A DNA stretch of 8,988 bases. It comes from Treponema sp. Its GTDB lineage: Bacteria > Spirochaetota > Spirochaetia > Treponematales > Breznakiellaceae. The notes beneath the pieces were generated by a model. It worked only from the letters and a program-made list of their open reading frames with translations. It made no database searches and was not told where the DNA came from. The stretch is from assembly GCA_031263435.1 (NCBI GenBank), contig JAISFT010000150.1, forward strand, positions 1 to 8,988. The letters are read 5' to 3'. The position numbers were made by a program, and so were the translations under genes. The number at the start of each line of letters is the position of its first letter. The first letter of the stretch is position 1. Below, in pieces: positions 1-4,606 of this stretch.

Positions 1-20
1 AATTCCGGTAGCATAGAAAC

Positions 21-677
21 ATGAAGCTGATTTTTCTGGGCCCTCCGGGGGCGGGAAAGGGCACGCTGGCTGCCAGGGCGGTGGAGATTCTCGAAAAGAG
101 CTATGGGGCGCCCCACCCCCACATCAGTACGGGGGCGATATTCCGGGCTGCTATAGCCGCCCAAAGTCCTCTGGGGCTCAAAGTAAAGGCTATTCTGGAT
201 TCGGGCAAGCTGGTGGATGACGAGACGACTATCGAACTGGTACGGGAGCGGCTTAACCGGGAAGATGCCCGGGGGGGCTACATTCTGGACGGTTTTCCCC
301 GGACTATTCCCCAGGCGGAGGCGCTGGCGGGCTTTTCTGCCGTGGACCGGGTCCTCAACTTTGATATTCCCAACGAATCTGTTCTGGAGCGGCTGGGGGG
401 GCGGCAGGTCTGCCGTACCTGCGGGCATAACTTCCACAGTGTCTTTGACAGGCCGAAAAAAGACGGGGTCTGCGATTACTGCGGCGGAGAGGTCTACACC
501 AGGGATGATGACAAGCCGGAGGCGGTGCGGAAGCGGCTCGAAGTGTACCGGGCCCAGACTGCGCCCCTTATTGGCTTTTACCGTGAAAAGGGGCTTTTGA
601 CCGGTGTGGATGCCCGCCCCGCGGTGGATCAGGTGGTGGAAAATTTCAGGAAGGCTTTGGGCCTGACGCCGTATTAA
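21..677 (+). CDS. adk: Adenylate kinase, zinc-LID long form
   Basis: This enzyme catalyses ATP + AMP = 2 ADP in the cytoplasm and balances adenine nucleotides. The 218-residue length is normal for the long bacterial form. Visible motifs are the P-loop GPPGAGKGT (residues 7-15), the AMP-site segment HISTGAIFR (34-42), LDGFPRT (89-95) and the LID. The LID has four cysteines (131, 134, 151, 154) in two CxxC pairs, the usual structural zinc site. The expected arginines are present in GR (128), R161 and R172. Two deviations stand out: the usual STGD is STGA (Ala39), and there are two extra residues before HISTG (GAPHPHIS). The start fits the family N-terminus, but no clear Shine-Dalgarno is visible in the 20 bases available upstream. 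The gene converges on the dus gene. Family assignment is near certain. Confidence 0.97.
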   Translation: MKLIFLGPPGAGKGTLAARAVEILEKSYGAPHPHISTGAIFRAAIAAQSPLGLKVKAILDSGKLVDDETTIELVRERLNREDARGGYILDGFPRTIPQAEALAGFSAVDRVLNFDIPNESVLERLGGRQVCRTCGHNFHSVFDRPKKDGVCDYCGGEVYTRDDDKPEAVRKRLEVYRAQTAPLIGFYREKGLLTGVDARPAVDQVVENFRKALGLTPY

Positions 678-696
678 CATTTTTAGTGGTGATTTT

Positions 697-1818
697 TCAC
701 AGGGCGATGCCGTGAAGCTGGCCTTCTTCCGGGTGGGCGGCAAAATACGTTTTCCAGGTTTTTTCTATGCCGGCAAGGTTTTCTTCCCGGTTGAGCAGAT
801 TCTTTAGATAGGTTCCCCATTTCAGGTTGTCGCAGAAGTAGTTGAAGAAGCGCCGGGCCCGGCTGATGTGAAACTCCGGGGGCTGGTAACGGGCCAGCAG
901 TTCCAGGAAGCGGAGGGCCGTTTCTTCCAGATTGAGGGAACGGCGGCCGGTCCCGGACCCCGCCAGGAACCGGGCCTCCGCGAAGATCCAGGGCTGCCGC
1001 ACCGCAGCCCGGCCTACCATAGCCCGCAGGGTCCGGCCCTCCCCGGCCCGGCGCAGCAGCTCCGCCGCATTGCCAATATCTCCGTTCCCCGCCACGGGGA
1101 TCGTCAGCTCCCGCCGCAGGGCCTCCACATATCCCCAGCGGGCCCGGCGTTTGAATTTCTCCCCGGCCCGGCGGGGATGCAGGGTGATCAGCTCCACCCC
1201 TCCGGCTTCCAGGCGGCGGCAGAAGCGGACCAGGTAGTCGAGGAGTGCCGGGTCCACCGGGCCGGCGGCCGCCGGTTCCCTGCCACGGGGCCGCGAACTG
1301 CCGCCTGGCTCCCCGCCCTTGCCCGGCCATGGACTGCCGCCCGGTCCTGGGCCACGGCCGCTGGGCTGTGGGCCGCCGTCCAGCCGTAATTTGACGCTGA
1401 GCCGCCGCTGCCGTACTGCCTCCCGGACCCGGCCTATCATGGCGGCGGCCCGGTCTGTGTCCGTCATCCAGGCGGTCCCGGCCCCGTTGCGGCGGATTGC
1501 CGGGGCGGCGCAGCCCATGTTGATATCAATACCCAGACAGTCCCTGCGGTCCAGCAGGGCCGCCGCCCTTTCAAGCTGGGCCGGATCGGATCCCACCAGT
1601 TGGTATACCAGCCGTTGGGGGCAGGGACCGGCGTCCAGGTACCAGGATTCGAAGGGGCCGCCCCCCAAAAGGGCCCCCGCGCTGAGCATCTCCGTAAAGT
1701 ATTCGGGCCGGTCCCCGGCATCGTCCTTGCCGGGCTCCCCCATGAATCCTTCAATAAGTTCCCGCAGGGCCCGGTGGCCGATTTCTGCCATAGGCGCTAG
1801 CATGAAGGGGGCAAACAT
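697..1818 (-). CDS. dus: tRNA-dihydrouridine synthase (Dus family)
   Basis: This FMN enzyme reduces uridines in the tRNA D-loop using NADPH. The 373-residue protein starts with the family opening APMAEIGHRALRELI (8-22). It contains the catalytic-cysteine region IDINMGCAAP (97-106, Cys103, where most members have GCP), NGAGTAWM (111-118) and the flavin-contact lysine in SVKLRL (141-146). Later motifs are TLHPRRAG (212-219), PVAGNGDIG (241-249) and VGRAAVRQPWIF (268-279). The C-terminal helical tRNA-binding part follows (about 296-365). Between the lysine strand and the TLHPR strand lies a Gly/Pro-rich low-complexity insertion, about residues 148-187, which makes the protein longer than usual. 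I cannot assign DusA, B or C; the motifs look most like the DusB type. No convincing Shine-Dalgarno precedes the ATG, and an in-frame ATG six codons later (1801-1803) is possible. It is divergent from the receiver gene and convergent with adk. Confidence 0.93.
   Translation of the reverse strand: MFAPFMLAPMAEIGHRALRELIEGFMGEPGKDDAGDRPEYFTEMLSAGALLGGGPFESWYLDAGPCPQRLVYQLVGSDPAQLERAAALLDRRDCLGIDINMGCAAPAIRRNGAGTAWMTDTDRAAAMIGRVREAVRQRRLSVKLRLDGGPQPSGRGPGPGGSPWPGKGGEPGGSSRPRGREPAAAGPVDPALLDYLVRFCRRLEAGGVELITLHPRRAGEKFKRRARWGYVEALRRELTIPVAGNGDIGNAAELLRRAGEGRTLRAMVGRAAVRQPWIFAEARFLAGSGTGRRSLNLEETALRFLELLARYQPPEFHISRARRFFNYFCDNLKWGTYLKNLLNREENLAGIEKTWKTYFAAHPEEGQLHGIAL
1258..1377 (-). repeat. Gly/Pro-rich low-complexity insertion within dus
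   Basis: This segment encodes about 40 residues rich in Gly, Pro, Ser and Arg, inserted into the TIM-barrel region of the Dus protein. The DNA shows a decayed 36-bp duplication. ACTGCCGCC(T/C)GG occurs at 1297-1308 and again at 1333-1344, giving PGGS twice, 12 residues apart, in the protein. The composition is more GC-rich than the rest of the gene. It is probably a disordered surface loop that grew by slippage or short duplication. Confidence 0.6.
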
Positions 1819-1900
1819 AGTAGAATTAAGATGTATTTGGGTTAAAAATGGAAGGAGGAAGCTTGTCCCGCCAGCCTGGGGTTGATGAGGGCCGTCTCAC

Positions 1901-1929
1901 TTGACGAATAGCATTTTTTCCCCTACAGT
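1901..1929 (+). promoter_or_regulatory. Sigma70-type promoter of the receiver gene
   Basis: A TTGACG box at 1901-1906 (5 of 6 to consensus) is followed by a 17-bp spacer and TACAGT at 1924-1929 (4 of 6). Transcription would start near 1936, giving a very short leader that holds the GAGGAG ribosome site. The rest of the 1819-1950 region must also hold the dus promoter on the other strand, for which I see no clear boxes. Confidence 0.6.
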
Positions 1930-1936
1930 ATCAGAA

Positions 1937-1942
1937 GAGGAG
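1937..1942 (+). promoter_or_regulatory. Ribosome binding site that fixes the receiver start
   Basis: GAGGAG lies 8 nt upstream of the ATG at 1951. It supports that start over the in-frame ATG at 1969, which has no such site in front of it. Confidence 0.75.
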
Positions 1943-1950
1943 CGTACCGC

Positions 1951-2388
1951 ATGACAGCAAAGGATAATATGCCTAACCTCAACGAGAAGCCGCCGGAAGG
2001 GGTTAAACCGGACGGCAGCATATATCGGGTGTTGGTAGTCGATGATTCCATGTTTATTGCGAAGCAGCTTGGTCAAATTTTTACTTCCGAGGGTTTTGAA
2101 GTCGCGGCCACCGCGGCTGACGGCGCCCAGGGAGTGGAGAAATATAAGGAATTACATCCGAACGTTGACCTGGTAACCATGGATATTACCATGCCGGTGA
2201 TGGACGGAGTATCTGCCCTGGAAAAGATCTTGGAATTTGACAAAAATGCCTGCGTTATCATGGTTAGTGCCCTGGGGAAAGAAGATGTGGTCAAAAAGTC
2301 CCTCCTTATGGGGGCAAAAAGCTACATTGTTAAACCCCTGGACCGGAAAAAGGTGCTTGAACGAGTTGTTTCGGTTCTTAAACGATAG
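1951..2388 (+). CDS. Stand-alone CheY-like response regulator receiver
   Basis: This 145-residue protein is a single phosphoacceptor receiver domain without an output domain. The domain spans about residues 25-144, after a polar N-terminal extension of about 24 residues that CheY normally lacks. The active site is complete: acidic pair D31/D32 in VVDDS, phosphorylated Asp78 in TMDITMP, switch residue Ser106 in MVSALG, Tyr125 and Lys128 in the KP motif. Proteins of this type are phosphorylated by a histidine kinase and act by binding a partner, for example the flagellar switch or another kinase. No kinase or chemotaxis gene is adjacent, so its partner cannot be read from context. It appears to be a single-gene transcription unit, with a promoter at 1901-1929 and a hairpin directly after the stop. 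CheY itself or a CheY paralogue are both possible. Confidence 0.93.
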   Translation: MTAKDNMPNLNEKPPEGVKPDGSIYRVLVVDDSMFIAKQLGQIFTSEGFEVAATAADGAQGVEKYKELHPNVDLVTMDITMPVMDGVSALEKILEFDKNACVIMVSALGKEDVVKKSLLMGAKSYIVKPLDRKKVLERVVSVLKR

Positions 2389-2392
2389 CTAA

Positions 2393-2425
2393 AGCCGTTC
2401 CAAAGCCTTCGATTTTGGAACGGTT
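2393..2425 (+). terminator. Hairpin terminator after the receiver gene
   Basis: A perfect 10-bp stem (CCGTTCCAAA at 2395-2404 with TTTGGAACGG at 2414-2423), extended by a G-U and an A-T pair, closes a 9-nt loop. It begins 6 bases after the stop codon. The following bases (TTCTCGTTG) are only weakly T-rich, so termination may be partial or Rho-assisted. Confidence 0.6.
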
Positions 2426-2471
2426 CTCGTTGAAAACTCCTAAAAATCTATACCTCGGCTGGCTTCATTCG

Positions 2472-2492
2472 TATAATAAGGGTATACCTTAT
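2472..2492 (+). promoter_or_regulatory. nagB -10 box with overlapping operator-like inverted repeat
   Basis: A perfect TATAAT lies at 2472-2477. No good -35 is present at the usual distance (TATACC at 2449-2454 matches 3 of 6), which suggests that an activator is needed. An inverted repeat, ATAAGG (2476-2481) and CCTTAT (2487-2492) around a 5-bp centre, overlaps the -10 and the expected start point. That is where a repressor would block transcription. GTATA recurs at 2471, 2482 and 2499. The regulator is not identified. Confidence 0.5.
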
Positions 2493-2506
2493 CTGTTTGT
2501 ATAAGC

Positions 2507-2512
2507 GGAGGA
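2507..2512 (+). promoter_or_regulatory. Ribosome binding site of nagB
   Basis: GGAGGA is a near-perfect Shine-Dalgarno placed 4 nt before the ATG at 2517. It confirms this start, which also matches the family N-terminus MRLIIF. Confidence 0.8.
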
Positions 2513-2516
2513 ATCT

Positions 2517-3404
2517 ATGCGTTTAATCATTTTTAAGGATTATCAGGAGATGAGCATTGCCGGGGCGGAGTATATCACGGACCGGATAGCGCCATTACGG
2601 GGATCCCAGCCTTTCGTGCTGGGCCTCCCCACAGGCTCCACCCCCCTGGGTATCTACCAGGAGCTTATCCGCAGGTACCGGCAGGGGAAAATTTCCTTTA
2701 ACCGGGTGATCAGCTTCAATATGGACGAGTATTTGGGACTTGCCGCGGAACACCCCCAGAGTTACCACTTCTTTATGCAGGAGAATTTTTTTAGCCATAT
2801 TGATATCCAGGCCCCGAATATCCATATTCTGAACGGCGAAACCGCCGATCCGGAGGAGGAATGCAGGGCTTATGAGGAGGCTATCAAGGCGGCGGGGGGC
2901 ATCGACCTGTTCCTGGGCGGCATGGGGGAAGACGGCCACATCGCCTTTAACGAACCCTTTTCCTCCCTCAACTCCCGGACCAGGGTAAAAACCCTGACCG
3001 AAAATACACGGGCCGTCAATGCCCGCTTTTTTGACGGGGACATAGACCAGGTTCCCCGGGCGGCCCTGACCGTGGGAGTGGGGACCATCATGGATGCCAG
3101 GGAACTCCTTATCGCCGCATCGGGCGCCAACAAGGCGCGGGCCCTGCGGGATGCGGTGGAAGGGGGCGTAAGCCACCGCTGCCCCCTCTCCTGCCTCCAG
3201 AATCATCCCAAGGCGACGATTATCTGCGATGAAGCCGCGGCCGGGGAACTGGAAGCCGGGACCATAGACTATTTTAAGGGCCTGGAACAGAGCGCCCGGG
3301 AATGGGCAAGCCGGGAATTGGCGGACCGGAACCAGACCAGGCGGCCTCAAAGTGCCCGGGAACAAACATCCCGGGGACAGGGCGCCGGAGAAAACAGGCC
3401 ATGA
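2517..3404 (+). CDS. nagB: Glucosamine-6-phosphate deaminase with C-terminal tail
   Basis: NagB converts glucosamine-6-phosphate to fructose-6-phosphate and ammonia, feeding amino sugars from chitin or cell wall into glycolysis. Catalytic residues align with the E. coli enzyme at a constant offset of two: D70 and E71 in FNMDEYLGL, D139 and H141 in GEDGHIAFNEP, and E146. The phosphate-binding LPTGSTPLG motif is at 38-46 and SFNMDEY at 66-72. The usual core ends near DYFKGLEQ (251-258). Beyond it is a 37-residue polar tail rich in Arg, Ser and Gln with an imperfect internal repeat (SAREWASREL / SAREQTSRGQ), so the protein reaches 295 residues against roughly 240-270 usual. The gene starts after its own promoter, and its stop overlaps the next start by 4 bp (ATGA), which suggests translational coupling. 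Confidence 0.96.
   Translation: MRLIIFKDYQEMSIAGAEYITDRIAPLRGSQPFVLGLPTGSTPLGIYQELIRRYRQGKISFNRVISFNMDEYLGLAAEHPQSYHFFMQENFFSHIDIQAPNIHILNGETADPEEECRAYEEAIKAAGGIDLFLGGMGEDGHIAFNEPFSSLNSRTRVKTLTENTRAVNARFFDGDIDQVPRAALTVGVGTIMDARELLIAASGANKARALRDAVEGGVSHRCPLSCLQNHPKATIICDEAAAGELEAGTIDYFKGLEQSAREWASRELADRNQTRRPQSAREQTSRGQGAGENRP
3291..3382 (+). repeat. Degenerate 60-bp-spaced direct repeat in the nagB 3' end
   Basis: Two copies starting AG(C/T)GCCCGGGAA lie at 3291-3322 and 3351-3382, exactly 60 bp apart and so in the same frame. Similar CCGGGAA and CCCGGGG pieces lie inside each copy. They encode the polar tail of NagB. The likely origin is a local duplication at the gene junction. Confidence 0.5.
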
Positions 3405-4546
3405 GGCTTCGGGCCCCTGCCCGGATTCTACCCCCTGTCCGGCTTTTGCCCCTGCTGGTCCTCCTCACCTGTTTTCCCCCCGGTTCGCCGGCCCTGGAAG
3501 ACAGCGTGGAAACGGCCAACCTGGCGGCCTTTCAGGACCCCACCCGCATCTGGGGTTCCGGGCCGGAGGGGATTATCGAGGAAGCCTACCGGCTTTGCTT
3601 CAGGACCCGGATTCTGGACGGCAAGGTGATCACCATACGGATGCCCTTCGCCCAAAACAACGAGCGGGACAAGCTGGTGGACCAGGGCTGGGAGTTCCTG
3701 GGGGGCGGCAAGGGGGACCCCGCCTTTCTCTGGCCCATCATCGAAGGCGTTATTGAATCTTCGGACTTCAAAACCTACATACACACCCTGGGGGACGGCC
3801 GGGAACAGGTGATCATCTTCGACATTCCCAGCCAAAGCTGGACCAGTTCCCGGGATCTTTTCGATATTGCCCGTATGAAAACCGGGGCCTACCGGGGCCT
3901 GCCCCATCGGCCCTATGTACTGGCAAGCGGCCGGGGTATTGAGGAGGCCGACGTGTACAACTATCTGTACTGCGTGGGCCTTGCGGGGATGGATTGTTCG
4001 GGTTTTGTCTGGCACGTCCTCTCCTATCTGGCCAGGGCCGGGGGTCTGGACCTGGGGCGCAGCCTGAGCCGGGCCCTGGGCGTACAGGGCGGCAACGATC
4101 CCTCCCGTTACGCGGGGACCGCGTTCTACAACTCCAAAAGCCCCCAGATCATCGCCGTGGAAGATACCATTTCCCTCCTCCTGCCCGGAGACATCCTCCT
4201 GTTCCGGGGCTACGATGGGGAAATGGCCCACTCCGCCGTTATCCAGTCCGTGGACCTGCAGTCCGGCCTTATCCGCTATCTGCAGTGTACCGACGAGGCG
4301 CCCCTGGCCGAACGGGGGGTTCACGAGTCCTTTATCTACTTCGATCCCGCAGAGGCGGACCTTTCCCTGGGCGACCCCTCCCTTAACTGGACCCAGAAAC
4401 GCTATGCCCCCTTTCCGGGAGAGGCGGGCTCACCTTTTTCGGATGACGGGGAGCGCTACCGGGCTTATCCCGAACTGGGAGGCGGCCGGGTAGTCCGTCT
4501 GCGTCCCCTGGCCCCGGTAATGGAAAAACTGGCAAGAAAAAGCTAG
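3401..4546 (+). CDS. Exported NlpC/P60-like cysteine hydrolase
   Basis: The predicted product is a 381-residue secreted protein of the NlpC/P60 (papain-like) fold, whose members usually cut peptide bonds in peptidoglycan stems. The N-terminus has basic residues, a hydrophobic core (PVRLLPLLVLL) and a likely signal peptidase I site at SPA|LED (about residue 31). LLTC at 21-24 is a poor but not impossible lipobox. The catalytic Cys is C199 in MDCSGFV. PGDILLF is at 262-268, the catalytic His is H277 in AHSAVIQSV, and Gln295 in YLQCT is a candidate third residue. The roughly 150 residues before the catalytic core match nothing I recognise. The ATG at 3401 is chosen because it gives an N-terminal signal peptide, overlaps the nagB stop as ATGA and has GGAG 10 nt upstream. 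An in-frame ATG at 3302 would bury the signal peptide. Pairing with nagB suggests cell-wall turnover. Confidence 0.85.
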   Translation: MRLRAPARILPPVRLLPLLVLLTCFPPGSPALEDSVETANLAAFQDPTRIWGSGPEGIIEEAYRLCFRTRILDGKVITIRMPFAQNNERDKLVDQGWEFLGGGKGDPAFLWPIIEGVIESSDFKTYIHTLGDGREQVIIFDIPSQSWTSSRDLFDIARMKTGAYRGLPHRPYVLASGRGIEEADVYNYLYCVGLAGMDCSGFVWHVLSYLARAGGLDLGRSLSRALGVQGGNDPSRYAGTAFYNSKSPQIIAVEDTISLLLPGDILLFRGYDGEMAHSAVIQSVDLQSGLIRYLQCTDEAPLAERGVHESFIYFDPAEADLSLGDPSLNWTQKRYAPFPGEAGSPFSDDGERYRAYPELGGGRVVRLRPLAPVMEKLARKS

Positions 4547-4606
4547 GTTTGGAGGCTTTTCAAAGCCAACCGGGTTTTGGGATAGCCTCTTTATCTTTGT
4601 TTTTTG
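4546..4606. terminator. Probable bidirectional terminator between convergent genes
   Basis: On the + strand, GAGGCT (4552-4557) can pair with AGCCTC (4584-4589), followed by the T-rich run 4590-4606. On the - strand, a compact hairpin GGCTTT/AAAGCC (4554-4567), with outer GGTT/AACC pairs across a bulge, is followed by CTTTTTCTT (4534-4542). The two folds share an arm and exclude each other. The + T-run lies inside the last codons of the opposing gene. Confidence 0.5.

Noticed and set aside
678..700. Possible terminator between adk and dus
   Set aside because: Only a 4-bp stem (GTGA/TCAC) is present, with no useful T-run, which is too weak to call.
1863..1904. Possible 13-codon leader peptide starting at TTG after GGAGG (1854-1858)
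   Set aside because: The spacing of 4 nt is tight, the start is TTG, and the frame ends at the -35 box of the next promoter, so it would not be on that transcript. It is most likely chance.
2595..3365. 256-codon open frame on the - strand across nagB
   Set aside because: It is antisense to a gene with all catalytic residues in place, has Gly/Pro-rich composition and lacks a ribosome site.
3302..3400. Upstream in-frame start for the NlpC/P60 gene
   Set aside because: It would place 33 polar residues before a clear signal peptide. The ATG at 3401 with the ATGA overlap is better.
3428..4324. 298-codon open frame on the - strand across the NlpC/P60 gene
   Set aside because: It shows no family motif, and the sense strand has a signal peptide and DCSGFV/His motifs, so this is a coding shadow.
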